Shown one piece after another: positions 16,861 to 26,421 of a stretch of DNA of 64,000 nt (its first letter is position 1; each line of letters opens with the position of its first letter). The stretch covers positions 434,001 through 498,000 of the forward strand of contig NZ_CP009129.1 in assembly GCF_000785555.1 (NCBI RefSeq), read 5' to 3'. This DNA is from Planococcus sp. PAMC 21323 (GTDB lineage Bacteria > Bacillota > Bacilli > Bacillales_A > Planococcaceae). A program made the position numbers and the translations under genes. The notes below the pieces were generated by a model, which saw nothing but the letters and a program-made list of their open reading frames with translations, did no database searches and was not told where the DNA came from.

Positions 16861-18720
16861 ATGGGTTTACTAGATGAGTTGAAGACAAGGATTTTAACAG
16901 CAGACGGTGCTATGGGAACATTACTATATTCGTACGGCATTGAGTATTGCAACGAGGAGTTGAATTTACAACGCCCTGAAATTGTAGAGAAAATCCATCT
17001 CGATTATATTAACGCCGGGGCAGATATTATCCAAACCAACACGTACGGGGCGAACGCACTAAAACTAGCTCGTTATGGATTAGAATCTCAAGTTGCAGAA
17101 ATCAATAAAGCCGCGATCGATATCGCAAACCGAGCAGCGACACCGGGTGGACAATTTGTTTTTGGCACGATTGGCGGCATTCGAGGAATTCGAAAAAGTG
17201 ATGCCAGTTTGCAAGAAATCATTGCCATGGTTGACCAGCAAGCAAACCAATTATTAGAAGGCGATCCACATGGATTATTGCTAGAAACCTATTACGATTT
17301 TGAAGAACTTGCAGCTACGGTGAAACACTTGAAAACCATCACAGACACCCCGTTAATTGCTCAAGTGTCGATGCATGATCCGGGGATTTTGCAAAATGGT
17401 ATGACATTAAACGATGCGCTTCACCAACTAGAAACGCTCGGAGCCGATATCGTCGGAGTCAATTGCCGGTTAGGTCCTCACCATACGATTCAAGCATTTG
17501 AAGAAGTGACTTTGCCTGAGAAAGCTTTCTTGTCAGCTTATCCAAATGCCAGCTTGCTAGATGTGGAAGACGGGCGAATTGTATATGAATCAGAAGCAGA
17601 TTATTTCGGACGTGCCGCTTTATTGTTACGAGAAGAAGGCGTTCGATTAATTGGTGGCTGTTGTGGAACAACGCCGAAACACATCGAAGCAGTAAAAAAA
17701 CATTTAGGTCAGCTAAAGCCGATTGTTCATAAAATAGTAACTGAGAGAAAGCCGATTGTCATTCGAGAAGCAGAAGCTTTAGCAGTAACCCCGCTTCATG
17801 AAAAAGCGAAAACCGAACGAACGATTATTGTGGAACTCGATACACCACGTCATTTAGATGTTGAGAAGTTTCTCGAAGGTTCAGTTGCATTAAAAGCAGC
17901 GGGTGTCGATGCTTTAACAATGGCTGACAATTCACTTGCTTCACCGCGTATTAGCAATATGGCGATGGGTTCGATTTTAAAACATACAGAAGATATTCGT
18001 GCACTTGCGCACATTACATGCCGCGACCGTAATTTAATTGGATTACAATCGCATTTAATGGGGCTTGATGCACTTGGCATACACGATATACTCGCTGTGA
18101 CAGGTGACCCGACTAAAGTGGGGGATTTTCCAGGAGCGACAAGCGTTTATGATGTGTCAAGTATGGAACTGATTCAATTAATCAAAAAGTTAAATGAAGG
18201 CATTTCATTTTCTGGGAAGTCGTTACGGAAAAAAGCCAACTTTTCTGTTGCTGCAGCGTTCAACCCGAATGTCCGTGTGCTTGACCGAGCTGTTGCAAGA
18301 CTCGAAAAGAAAATCGACAGTGGCGCAGATTATTTTATTTCGCAGCCGGTTTATACAAAAGAGAAAATAATCGAAATTTACGAAGCGACAAAACATATAG
18401 AAACACCCATTTTTATTGGCGTAATGCCGTTAACCAGTATTCGCAGTGCAGAATTCCTGCACAATGAAGTACCAGGTATAAAACTGTCAGATGATGCATT
18501 GGAGCGGATGCGTGCATGTGGTGATGACAAAGACCTGGCAACTGCAGAAGGCATTCAAATTGCGAAAGAATTAATTGATACAGCAGCCAAATTATTCCAT
18601 GGAATTTACTTGATCACACCTTTTGTTCGCTACGATATGACCGTAGAATTGATTCATTATATTCGTCAACTAGATCAACAGAAAGAGAGCGATCACAGCC
18701 ATGTCCAAGCATCTTATTGA
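16861..18720 (+). CDS. yitJ: Bifunctional homocysteine S-methyltransferase / methylenetetrahydrofolate reductase (YitJ)
   Basis: The 619-residue product fuses two enzymes. Residues 1-~290 are a zinc-dependent homocysteine S-methyltransferase with the zinc cysteines in GVNCRLGP (near 202) and GGCCGTTP (near 266). Residues ~320-610 are a methylenetetrahydrofolate reductase barrel (IVELDTPR, HITCRDRN, LAVTGDP, ISQPVYT) that makes 5-methyl-THF with FAD. YitJ of B. subtilis has the same architecture and is likewise S-box controlled. GGGGGG-type ribosome site precedes the ATG. The stop overlaps the metH start by 20 bases, so the methyl-THF produced here would feed the MetH encoded next. A direct, B12-independent methyl transfer by the N-terminal domain is possible. 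Confidence 0.95.
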   Translation: MGLLDELKTRILTADGAMGTLLYSYGIEYCNEELNLQRPEIVEKIHLDYINAGADIIQTNTYGANALKLARYGLESQVAEINKAAIDIANRAATPGGQFVFGTIGGIRGIRKSDASLQEIIAMVDQQANQLLEGDPHGLLLETYYDFEELAATVKHLKTITDTPLIAQVSMHDPGILQNGMTLNDALHQLETLGADIVGVNCRLGPHHTIQAFEEVTLPEKAFLSAYPNASLLDVEDGRIVYESEADYFGRAALLLREEGVRLIGGCCGTTPKHIEAVKKHLGQLKPIVHKIVTERKPIVIREAEALAVTPLHEKAKTERTIIVELDTPRHLDVEKFLEGSVALKAAGVDALTMADNSLASPRISNMAMGSILKHTEDIRALAHITCRDRNLIGLQSHLMGLDALGIHDILAVTGDPTKVGDFPGATSVYDVSSMELIQLIKKLNEGISFSGKSLRKKANFSVAAAFNPNVRVLDRAVARLEKKIDSGADYFISQPVYTKEKIIEIYEATKHIETPIFIGVMPLTSIRSAEFLHNEVPGIKLSDDALERMRACGDDKDLATAEGIQIAKELIDTAAKLFHGIYLITPFVRYDMTVELIHYIRQLDQQKESDHSHVQASY

Positions 18721-21700
18721 ACAACAACTCGAAAAAAGAATATTGATTATTGATGGAGCCATGGGGACAATGATTCAAAATGAAGATTTATCTCCGGAAG
18801 ATTTTGGCGGAGAAGAGTTTGATGGCTGCAATGAGTACTTGAATATCGTACGACCAGATGTTATCCAAAATGTGCACATCGCTTATCTTGAAGCTGGAGC
18901 GGATATTCTTTGCACCAATACGTTTGGGGGTACACCAATTGTATTGGATGAATACGGAATCGGTGACCAAGCAGCTGACATTAATAGACGTGCAGTTGAA
19001 ATTGCGAAACGAGCGACTGCAGAATTTTCAACACCTGAATGGCCTCGATTTGTAGCGGGTGCGATTGGGCCAACGACGAAAACCCTATCTGTTACAGGTG
19101 GAGCTACGTTTGATGAGATGCTGGAAAATTTTTATGTGCAGGCGAAAGCATTAGTTGAAGGCGGCGCCGATTTAATTTTATTAGAGACGAGTCAAGATAT
19201 GTTAAATGTTAAAGCCGCAACGATTGGAATTAACCAAGCGTTTAAAGAAACAGGGATTGAATTGCCGATTATGGTGTCAGGAACAATCGAGCCGATGGGG
19301 ACAACGCTTGCCGGACAAAGCATTGAAGCTTTTTACATTTCCATTGAACATGTCAAGCCTTTATCGGTGGGATTAAATTGTGCGACGGGTCCAGAATTTA
19401 TGACTGACCACCTTCGATCGCTGTCAGAGCTATCGGACGGCTATGTGAGTTGTTACCCCAATGCCGGCTTACCCGACGAAGATGGACATTATCACGAAAC
19501 GCCAGAATCGCTTGCGAAAAAATTGCGCGGTTTTGCGGATAAAGGTTGGTTGAACGTTGTCGGCGGTTGTTGTGGGACAACACCTGCACATATTCGAGCG
19601 GTTCGCCTGGCGATGGAGGGATTGCCACCGAGAAAGCCGGATCCTGTCGAACATGGTCACGTGGTTTCCGGGATTGAGCCTTTGCAATACGATGAAACGA
19701 TGCGTCCTTTGTTTATCGGAGAACGGACAAATGTAATCGGTTCTCGTAAGTTTAAACGATTAATCATAGATGGGAAATTTGAAGAAGCCGCTGAAATTGC
19801 TCGTGCTCAAGTGAAAAACGGGGCACATGTTATTGATATTTGTTTGGCGAACCCTGACCGTGACGAAGTTGAAGACATGACTCATTTCATGAAAGAAGTC
19901 GTCAAAAAAGTAAAAGTGCCACTGGTTATTGATTCTACGGACGAAGAAGTGATTGAAGTGGCATTGAAGTTTTCACAAGGAAAAGCGATTATCAACTCGA
20001 TCAATTTAGAAGATGGGGAGGAACGATTTGATGCGGTAATGCCGCTTGTGAAAAAATACGGAGCGGCCGTTGTGGTTGGGACGATTGATGAAGTAGGGAT
20101 GGCTGTAACACGGGAACGGAAACTCGAGATTGCAGAACGCTCTTATGATTTGCTAGTTAATAAATGGGGGCTCGCACCAGAAGACATCATTTTCGATCCA
20201 CTCGTGTTCCCAGTCGGAACGGGCGATCAACAATATATCGGTTCTGCAGTTGAGACGATTGAAGGCATTCGTCTCATTAAAGAAAAGCTGCCGCGTGCGT
20301 TAACCATTTTAGGGGTCAGTAATGTTTCATTCGGCTTACCTCCGGTCGGTCGTGAAGTATTAAATGCCGTGTATTTATATCACTGCACACAAGCAGGTTT
20401 GGATTATGCCATCGTCAATACGGAAAAGTTGGAGCGGTACGCGTCGATTCCGAAACAGGAAATCGACATGGCTAATGAATTACTGTTTACGACAACAGAT
20501 GAGACACTAGCTGATTTTACAGCTTTTTATCGTGATAAGAAAAAAGAAAAAACCGAAGACGACATCCCAAAAACGGTACCGGATCGCTTAGCTTACTATA
20601 TTATAGAAGGAACAAAAGAAGGCTTGATTCCAGATTTGGAAAAAGCGTTGGATATGTACGATGAACCGCTTGATGTCATCAACGGACCTTTGATGAAGGG
20701 AATGGCCGAAGTAGGTCGCTTATTTAATGACAATCAATTGATCGTGGCTGAAGTGCTACAAAGTGCTGGCGTCATGAAAGCAGCAGTTTCATTCCTTGAG
20801 CAGTTTATGGAGAAAAAAGAAGACGATTCCGGAAAAGGAAAAATCGTTTTAGCTACTGTAAAAGGTGACGTTCATGACATCGGCAAAAACTTAGTGGAAA
20901 TCATTTTGAGCAATAATGGCTTTAAAGTTATTGATGTCGGCATTAAAGTGACACCAGCAACCTTGATTGAAGTAATTCGAAAAGAAAAGCCAGACATGAT
21001 TGGTTTGTCCGGGTTACTCGTTAAGTCAGCGAAGCAAATGGTCATCACCGCACAAGATTTTAAAGAAGCGGGCATCGATGTACCGATTTTAGTAGGCGGG
21101 GCGGCCTTATCTAGACGCTTTACAGAAACTAAAATTTCAGCAGAGTACGATGGACCGGTTATTTATGCGAAAGACGCGATGCAAGGCTTAGACTTGGCAA
21201 ACCGTTTACAAAATGGAGCTGGAAAAGCGGAATTGCTGTTAGAGTTGGACGCACAGCAAGAGAAACGCCAAGCGTCTGAAGCCGTGCGAGCTGCAAAACC
21301 CGCTGTAGCAGTTGCTGAAAAACCAGTAAAAACAGTACGCGAAGACGTCACGGTTCACGTGCCGAACGATTTGCGTCGTCACGTATTGAAAGAGTATTCT
21401 GTGGCTCATTTGTATCCATACGTCAACATGCGCACATTGATTGGTCATCACCTTGGGTTGAAAGGCTATAACGATAATTCGTTAGCTAAAGGCGATCCGC
21501 GTGCTGTTCAGCTTCATGAACTGGCAACTGAGTTTTTGGGTTCAGGGGTTTTGAAGCCGTCCGGGATGTATCAATTTTTCCCGGCTCAAAGTGATGGAGA
21601 CGATGTGATCGTTTACGATCCAAAAGACGCCAAGACAGAAATCGAGCGTTTTACATTTCCACGACAATCAGCGTCACCATTTCTTTGCTTGTCCGATTAC

Positions 21701-22138
21701 TTGAAATCGGTCGACAGCGGCGAAATGGATTACGTCGCTTTTATGCAAGTTACTGCGGGATTTGGGGTACGCGAACAAGCAACACGTTTGAAAGAACAAG
21801 GCAAATTTTTAGAAAGTCATGCGCTGCAAGCAACAGCACTTGAACTCGCAGAAGGCTTTGCTGAACGAATCCACCAAGAAATCCGAGATCAATGGGGCTT
21901 CTCAGATGCGACAGACTTCTCCATGCGCGACCGCTTTGCTGCCAAATACCAAGGACAACGCTTCTCATTCGGTTACCCCGCGTGTCCGAACTTAGAAGAC
22001 CAAGCCAAACTATTCAACTTAATCAAACCCGAAGACATCGGCGTGCATTTAACAGAAGAATACATGATGGACCCTGAAGCATCCGTATCCGCGATCGTAT
22101 TTGCGCACCCAGATGCCAGATATTTTGTAGTTGATTGA
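18701..22138 (+). CDS. metH: Cobalamin-dependent methionine synthase MetH
   Basis: MetH transfers a methyl group from 5-methyl-THF through cobalamin to homocysteine. The 1145-residue product has all four modules: homocysteine-binding (about 1-320, with GGCCGTTP), pterin-binding (about 340-600, starting FIGERTNVIGSRKF), B12-binding (about 640-850, with the cobalt-ligand motif DVHDIGKN near 724-731) and the SAM-binding activation domain (about 890-1145, with FGYPACP near 1090). A Lys/Ala/Val-rich linker precedes the activation domain. The ATG at 18701 lies inside the end of yitJ, implying translational coupling. Presence of metH implies that the cell makes or imports B12; no B12 gene is in the window. 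Confidence 0.97.
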   Translation: MSKHLIEQQLEKRILIIDGAMGTMIQNEDLSPEDFGGEEFDGCNEYLNIVRPDVIQNVHIAYLEAGADILCTNTFGGTPIVLDEYGIGDQAADINRRAVEIAKRATAEFSTPEWPRFVAGAIGPTTKTLSVTGGATFDEMLENFYVQAKALVEGGADLILLETSQDMLNVKAATIGINQAFKETGIELPIMVSGTIEPMGTTLAGQSIEAFYISIEHVKPLSVGLNCATGPEFMTDHLRSLSELSDGYVSCYPNAGLPDEDGHYHETPESLAKKLRGFADKGWLNVVGGCCGTTPAHIRAVRLAMEGLPPRKPDPVEHGHVVSGIEPLQYDETMRPLFIGERTNVIGSRKFKRLIIDGKFEEAAEIARAQVKNGAHVIDICLANPDRDEVEDMTHFMKEVVKKVKVPLVIDSTDEEVIEVALKFSQGKAIINSINLEDGEERFDAVMPLVKKYGAAVVVGTIDEVGMAVTRERKLEIAERSYDLLVNKWGLAPEDIIFDPLVFPVGTGDQQYIGSAVETIEGIRLIKEKLPRALTILGVSNVSFGLPPVGREVLNAVYLYHCTQAGLDYAIVNTEKLERYASIPKQEIDMANELLFTTTDETLADFTAFYRDKKKEKTEDDIPKTVPDRLAYYIIEGTKEGLIPDLEKALDMYDEPLDVINGPLMKGMAEVGRLFNDNQLIVAEVLQSAGVMKAAVSFLEQFMEKKEDDSGKGKIVLATVKGDVHDIGKNLVEIILSNNGFKVIDVGIKVTPATLIEVIRKEKPDMIGLSGLLVKSAKQMVITAQDFKEAGIDVPILVGGAALSRRFTETKISAEYDGPVIYAKDAMQGLDLANRLQNGAGKAELLLELDAQQEKRQASEAVRAAKPAVAVAEKPVKTVREDVTVHVPNDLRRHVLKEYSVAHLYPYVNMRTLIGHHLGLKGYNDNSLAKGDPRAVQLHELATEFLGSGVLKPSGMYQFFPAQSDGDDVIVYDPKDAKTEIERFTFPRQSASPFLCLSDYLKSVDSGEMDYVAFMQVTAGFGVREQATRLKEQGKFLESHALQATALELAEGFAERIHQEIRDQWGFSDATDFSMRDRFAAKYQGQRFSFGYPACPNLEDQAKLFNLIKPEDIGVHLTEEYMMDPEASVSAIVFAHPDARYFVVD

Positions 22139-22142
22139 TGAT

Positions 22143-22262
22143 AGAAAAGCGGAAGCGCCCGTGTAGCTCTGCCGGGCATAAGACAGACCAGCGAAGTGGC
22201 GCATTTTGCCACACAGCTGGGTTGGCTTAAGCCCCAAAGAGCTGGGCGCTGGAGTCTGGACA
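22143..22262. repeat. Dispersed folded repeat (GCGGAAGCGCC type), full copy
   Basis: The unit opens with GAAAAGCGGAAGCGCCC (22144-22160) and closes with GGGCGCTGGAGTCTGGACA (22244-22262); AGCGCCC pairs with GGGCGCT to close it. Inside, CCAGC-GTGGC pairs with GCCAC-GCTGG in a hairpin, and GGCTTAAGCC is a palindrome. I recognise this as a repeat family scattered in Bacillales intergenic DNA, with no transposase of its own. It begins five bases after the metH stop. Confidence 0.8.
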
Positions 22263-22291
22263 AAGAAAAGCGGAAGCGCCCGCCTGCAGCG
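22263..22291. repeat. Truncated second copy of the same repeat
   Basis: Directly after the full copy, the 5' block GAAAAGCGGAAGCGCCC recurs once (22265-22281) and then breaks off after about ten bases. Tandem 5' ends like this suggest partial duplication or a head-to-tail pair that lost its second body. Confidence 0.7.
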
Positions 22292-22312
22292 AAATCTTAA
22301 CCCTTAAACAGT

Positions 22313-22361
22313 TAAAATCCCGAACGTCACTTAATCAAGTGACGTTCGGGATTTTGTTTTT
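22313..22361. terminator. Bidirectional terminator between metH and msrAB
   Basis: A stem of about 19 bp (AAAATCCCGAACGTCACTT with its complement) and 4-base loop, followed by T-runs. It serves the converging metH and msrAB transcripts. Confidence 0.93.
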
Positions 22362-22382
22362 TCATTCATTAGTAACAGGCAG

Positions 22383-23522
22383 TCAATTTACTTTATCCAA
22401 TAAGAAACCATAGCCTTGTGCTTCCATATCTGCTTCGGGTACAAACAATAGCGCTGCGCCGTTCATGCAATAGCGCAGGCCGCCTTTGTCTGCAGGGCCG
22501 TCGTTAAAGACATGACCAATGTGATTGTCTCCAGCGCGACTTCTAATTTCGGTTCGTTTCATAAAGAACAATCCATCATCATGTTCAGTTACCACTTCCG
22601 GATCAATCGGTTTAGTAAAACTCGGCCAGCCGGTCGTGGAATCGTATTTATCGGCAGATGAGAAAAGCGGTTCGCCTGTTGTGATGTCGACATAAATACC
22701 AGGTTCGTAAAAGCCATCGTACTCACTTGAAAACGCGCGTTCTGTATCGTCTTCTTGCGTAACAGAGTATTGAATATCAGTTAATGTTGCTTTTAATTCT
22801 TCGTCACTTGGTTTCGGATAAAGTGCTGGGTCGATCAGCGACTGTGCGTCTTCGCCTACTTTTTGATCTTCTAAGGTATCAAATTCGATGTGGCAATAGC
22901 CGTCTGGATTTTTTTCGAGGTAATCTTGATGGTACTCTTCAGCCAAATAATAGTTATCCAGCATTTCAACTTCTGTAACGATTGGATCGTCATAGCGATC
23001 TACTTGGGCAGTCACTACTTTATCGATCACAGCTCGGTCATCTTCATTTTCATAATAAATGCCTGTTCGGTACTGTTCTCCGCGATCATTGCCTTGTTGA
23101 TTTAACAGGGTTGGATCAATAATCATAAAATAATGATTTAGTACTTCTTCTAAATCAACACGTTCTGGGTCGTAGCGGACATGGACCGTTTCAGCGTGTC
23201 CGGTGTTTTCACGAACCACTTCTTCGTAAGTTGGGTTTTCCGTATTGCCGTTAGCGTAGCCAGATGTGACATCGTAAACGCCGTAAACGCGTGCCATATA
23301 AGCTTCGACGCCCCAGAAACAGCCGCCAGCTAAATAAATGTCCTGCAGTTTATCTGTATCGAATTCAAGATCTACATTTGGATTGTCTGGAAATTTGGAC
23401 GTGCTAGTTTCTGTCGATTGCCCAGAATCAGCGCTACTGGACTCTGAGACACTTGCGCTTCCACAACCTGAAAGCAGCAATAGCAATAAAACCACAAAGC
23501 CCGTAAGTGAGAGTATTTTCAT
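22383..23522 (-). CDS. msrAB: MsrA-MsrB fusion methionine sulfoxide reductase, lipoprotein
   Basis: A 379-residue surface-anchored enzyme that repairs both S and R methionine sulfoxide in exported proteins. A signal peptide with lipobox LLSGC puts the lipidated Cys at 20, followed by a Ser/Thr-rich linker. The MsrA domain (about 61-215) has the active site GGCFWG with Cys68. The MsrB domain (about 245-370) has [16 protein letters not shown] and the catalytic Cys352 in RYCMN; the zinc-binding CxxC pairs of some MsrB are absent. The start at 23522 is chosen because AGGAG lies 7-8 bases upstream and it gives a clean signal peptide; a longer in-frame form to 23594 lacks both. Electrons must come from a membrane or extracytoplasmic thiol donor not found here. 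Confidence 0.93.
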   Translation of the reverse strand: MKILSLTGFVVLLLLLLSGCGSASVSESSSADSGQSTETSTSKFPDNPNVDLEFDTDKLQDIYLAGGCFWGVEAYMARVYGVYDVTSGYANGNTENPTYEEVVRENTGHAETVHVRYDPERVDLEEVLNHYFMIIDPTLLNQQGNDRGEQYRTGIYYENEDDRAVIDKVVTAQVDRYDDPIVTEVEMLDNYYLAEEYHQDYLEKNPDGYCHIEFDTLEDQKVGEDAQSLIDPALYPKPSDEELKATLTDIQYSVTQEDDTERAFSSEYDGFYEPGIYVDITTGEPLFSSADKYDSTTGWPSFTKPIDPEVVTEHDDGLFFMKRTEIRSRAGDNHIGHVFNDGPADKGGLRYCMNGAALLFVPEADMEAQGYGFLLDKVN

Positions 23523-23774
23523 ATCAAAGCTCCTGCCTTTCTTAGTGGAGTGATTTCTTCGCGGTTCTTGTTTTAAGTTTAATCTACTAATCAATAAAAG
23601 CGGTACTAAGGCGGTTCGGAAAAAACTGATAATTTAAAGAGGCTGTCACAAAATGGATTTATTCAATAAAGTAAAAATGGGTTGGAGTGGCATCTGCATT
23701 TAACCTATCTGGAAAATGAAACCATTTCTATCTCACTGCGTATAAATTACAAAGAAGAAGGGCAGGCGTGGCAA

Positions 23775-23909
23775 ATGGAGATTAAAACGAAGACGAAAGA
23801 GAAGAAAAGTCGCTGGTGGATTTTTGATGTGATTGAATTTATATTAGGGTGTCTGGAGCTTATATATTTTTTGCCACGCATGGTCTTTCGTTTTCTCAAA
23901 GAATTATAA
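23775..23909 (+). CDS. Small basic single-helix membrane protein, possible
   Basis: Unrecognised. From the ATG at 23775 a 44-residue peptide reads as a very basic, Lys/Thr-rich head (1-14), then WWIFDVIEFI and a hydrophobic/aromatic helix of about 22 residues ending in RFLKEL. The ribosome site is weak (GGCAGG). The reading frame stays open upstream to 23682 but without a better start. The composition, charged head plus membrane helix, looks like a real small membrane protein, yet no homologue comes to mind; it could also be non-coding. Confidence 0.4.
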   Translation: MEIKTKTKEKKSRWWIFDVIEFILGCLELIYFLPRMVFRFLKEL

Positions 23910-23934
23910 AGAGATTATTCTCGAAAAAGGAGTT

Positions 23935-24026
23935 GGACAGTATTTCTCGGATTTGGACAGTATTCGACTCAATTCCGACAGTATTCAAGTGGAATCGGAC
24001 AGTATTTCATCCATTCCCGACAGTAT
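23935..24026. repeat. Array A: five copies of a GACAGTAT motif at 20-21 bp spacing
   Basis: GACAGTAT begins at 23936, 23956, 23977, 23998 and 24019 (steps 20, 21, 21, 21). Each motif is preceded by G or C; the sequence between motifs is not conserved except for a tendency to ATTC/ATTT just before the next motif. The array lies directly past the terminator of the minus-strand oxidoreductase gene. No significant ORF is evident in it. See findings for comparison with the other arrays. Confidence 0.85.
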
Positions 24027-24040
24027 CGCCAAAAAAATGG

Positions 24041-24075
24041 AAAAAAGCCGCCTAAACTAGGCGGCTTTTCTTCAT
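24041..24075 (-). terminator. Terminator of the YfmJ-like gene
   Basis: AAAAGCCGCC and GGCGGCTTTT pair across a short loop; on the minus strand the stem is followed by a T-rich run. It directly adjoins array A. Confidence 0.9.
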
Positions 24076-24076
24076 T

Positions 24077-25105
24077 TTATAGCTTAGCAAACTCAGGATC
24101 TGCGACTTTTACGAGCTGTTTACCAAGATTTGTACCTTTGAACAAGCCCAGGAACGCATCTGGCGTATTTTCAAAACCTTCGACAATTGTTTCGTCGTAT
24201 TTCAATTTACCTTCTTGTAGCCATTGCGTTAATGCTGCAACGCCTGTTGGTAAATCTTTTGCATAATCGCCAAGCGTAAAGCCTTTCATCATCGCGCTTG
24301 TTTTGATGAATTGACTTTGCATGCGTGGACCGATATCGCCATCTTTAGCGTTATAAGAAGAAATAGCTCCGCATAATGTCACGCGTGCATGTTTGTTTAG
24401 CTGACGAATCACGGCGTCGGAAATATCGCCGCCTACATTATCAAAGTAAACATCAACACCGTCAGGAAGAGCGGCAAGCAAATCTTCTTTAAAGCTGTCT
24501 TTTTTATAATTAACGGCAGCGTCAAATCCAAGTTCATTGATCAAGTAATCAATTTTTTCATCCGAGCCGGCGATACCAACAACACGAGTCCCTTTGATTT
24601 TAGCGATTTGGCCAACAATCGAGCCGACTGCACCAGCTGCGCCTGAAACGACAACTGTTTCGCCTGCTTGCGGGTTCGCGATATCAAGTAATCCGAAATA
24701 AGCCGTAAGTCCAGTTAATCCAAGCACACTTAAGTGAGCGGTAATTGATGCAGCTGTTGGGTCAATTTTTTGAAGCTTAGCAGCAGCTGCTACATTGTAC
24801 TCTGACCAGCTAAGGTTGCTGCTGACGATGTCGCCTTTTTCGAATAAATCCGAGCGTGATTCGACAACTTCAGCTAATATGCCGCCCGTTAATGCTTGGT
24901 TTAATTCGAATGGGGGGATATAAGATTTTACATCTCTCATTCGTCCGCGCATATACGGGTCAACCGACAAGTAAAGTGTTTTTAATAAAACTTCATTTTC
25001 AGCAGGTGTTGGAACTTCTTTTTCGACAAAACTAAAATCATTATTCGTTGGCATGCCTTCTGGGCGGTTTGCCAATTGAATTTCTTTCTGTAATCGAGCT
25101 GTCAT
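24077..25105 (-). CDS. NADP-dependent oxidoreductase of the MDR family (YfmJ/CurA-like)
   Basis: A 342-residue zinc-independent medium-chain reductase that reduces alpha,beta-unsaturated aldehydes or ketones, detoxifying reactive carbonyls. Diagnostic parts are LYLSVDPYMRGRM (about 46-58), the nucleotide-binding VSGAAGAVGSIVGQIAK (about 153-169) and YFDNVGG (near 220-226). The closest named relatives are B. subtilis YfmJ and the leukotriene B4 dehydrogenase family. AGGAGG is 8 bases before the ATG. It is divergent from an Old Yellow Enzyme gene, another ene-reductase; the shared 180-bp region between them suggests joint response to electrophile stress, which is inference. Confidence 0.9.
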   Translation of the reverse strand: MTARLQKEIQLANRPEGMPTNNDFSFVEKEVPTPAENEVLLKTLYLSVDPYMRGRMRDVKSYIPPFELNQALTGGILAEVVESRSDLFEKGDIVSSNLSWSEYNVAAAAKLQKIDPTAASITAHLSVLGLTGLTAYFGLLDIANPQAGETVVVSGAAGAVGSIVGQIAKIKGTRVVGIAGSDEKIDYLINELGFDAAVNYKKDSFKEDLLAALPDGVDVYFDNVGGDISDAVIRQLNKHARVTLCGAISSYNAKDGDIGPRMQSQFIKTSAMMKGFTLGDYAKDLPTGVAALTQWLQEGKLKYDETIVEGFENTPDAFLGLFKGTNLGKQLVKVADPEFAKL

Positions 25106-25286
25106 GAAAAATTCCTCCTATATATACGAATTCGAGAAAAGCGTACCACTCAGATTTAGGGCGGTCAAAAATAATGTACCGAAAAAACGGGGCGAGCGTG
25201 TATTCTTGATTCCTTAAATTCCATATGCTATTTTGAAATACCGATGCATATCGGAAAAGATACGAACCGAGAAAAGAGGAACTTCC

Positions 25287-26411
25287 ATGAAGTCATTATA
25301 TAAAGAATTATTTAACGAAATCACTTTGCCAAATGGCGTCGTGTTAAACAATCGTTTAGGTGTGGCACCGATGACGACTTATTCAGGAAATGAAGACGGT
25401 ACCGTTTCCGATGAAGAGTTAAGCTACTACAACCGCCGCGCAGGTCTTGGGAGTTTGTACGTTACGGCATGCATCGCAGTTTCAGAAAATGGTCTTGCGT
25501 TCCCGAATCAGTTTATTGGATTTGACGATAGTGCTCTTCCACGTTTAAAACAACTAGCAAAAGAAATGAAATCCAAAGGCAGCAAAGCGATTTTACAAAT
25601 GCAACATGGTGGTCGACAAAGCAAGCCTGAATTGATTAAAGCAAACGAAATAGTAGCGCCAAGTGCTGTTCCAGGTGAAGCTGGCAAGCCAACACCGCGC
25701 GAATTGACTGAAGATGAAATCTTCGCAATCATTGAAGACTTCGGTGAAACGACAAGAAGAGCCATCGAAGCAGGCTTTGACGGTGTTGAAATTCACGGAG
25801 CGAATACGTATTTGCTTCAGCAATTTGTATCGAAAGTTACAAACCAGCGTCAGGATCAATGGGGAGGCAGCCTCGTAAATCGTATGAGATTCCCTCTTGC
25901 CGTTATGAAAAAAGTTCAAGACACAGTGGCTAAATATGCGGATGAGCAATTTATTGTTGGCTACCGCCTATCACCAGAAGAAAACAACGAGAAAACGACA
26001 GGCTATACAATCGAAGAAACAAAAATATTAGTGGAAGAGCTAATCGATCGCGGAATTCATTATATTCACGTGTCGTTGTTCGAATTTAAGAAAACACCAA
26101 AAGGCGCTGAACAAGGCGACAGCATTGTTCGCATTCTAGCCGATCAAATCAAAGGGCGTGTCCCATTTGTAGCTGTTGGAAGTGTAAAAACCCCAGAAGA
26201 CGCATTATCGGCCATGACTGAAGGTGCCGACATTGTGGTAATGGGTCGACAAGCTTTGATCGATCCCGAGTGGACGGAAAAAATTAAACAAGGCAAAGAA
26301 GAGGATATCAATCCAGTAATCAAGCAAAACATGGTAGGAACATTGGATATCCCGCAAAACATGTGGCATCTGATCACATCATACGGCATGGTTACAGTTG
26401 AAGAAAGTTGA
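25287..26411 (+). CDS. Old Yellow Enzyme family NADH:flavin oxidoreductase
   Basis: The 374-residue product is an FMN-containing TIM-barrel ene-reductase. It shows NRLGVAPMTTYSG (FMN binding, about 20-32), QMQHGGRQ-type HGGR, the His-x2-Asn pair in EIHGANTYLLQQF that binds the substrate carbonyl, and VGSVKTPEDAL followed by GADIVVMGRQALIDPEW that hold the FMN phosphate. Such enzymes reduce activated C=C bonds of electrophiles. The ATG at 25287 is six bases after AGAGGA; the longer in-frame form to 25233 has no family similarity. It is divergent from the YfmJ-like gene and ends in its own terminator. Confidence 0.92.
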   Translation: MKSLYKELFNEITLPNGVVLNNRLGVAPMTTYSGNEDGTVSDEELSYYNRRAGLGSLYVTACIAVSENGLAFPNQFIGFDDSALPRLKQLAKEMKSKGSKAILQMQHGGRQSKPELIKANEIVAPSAVPGEAGKPTPRELTEDEIFAIIEDFGETTRRAIEAGFDGVEIHGANTYLLQQFVSKVTNQRQDQWGGSLVNRMRFPLAVMKKVQDTVAKYADEQFIVGYRLSPEENNEKTTGYTIEETKILVEELIDRGIHYIHVSLFEFKKTPKGAEQGDSIVRILADQIKGRVPFVAVGSVKTPEDALSAMTEGADIVVMGRQALIDPEWTEKIKQGKEEDINPVIKQNMVGTLDIPQNMWHLITSYGMVTVEES

Positions 26412-26421
26412 TAACCTGACA

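Noticed and set aside
23641-23660. End of an insertion sequence (GGCTGTCACAAAA, like IS1182-type ends)
   Set aside because: Only one short match, no second inverted end, no transposase fragment.
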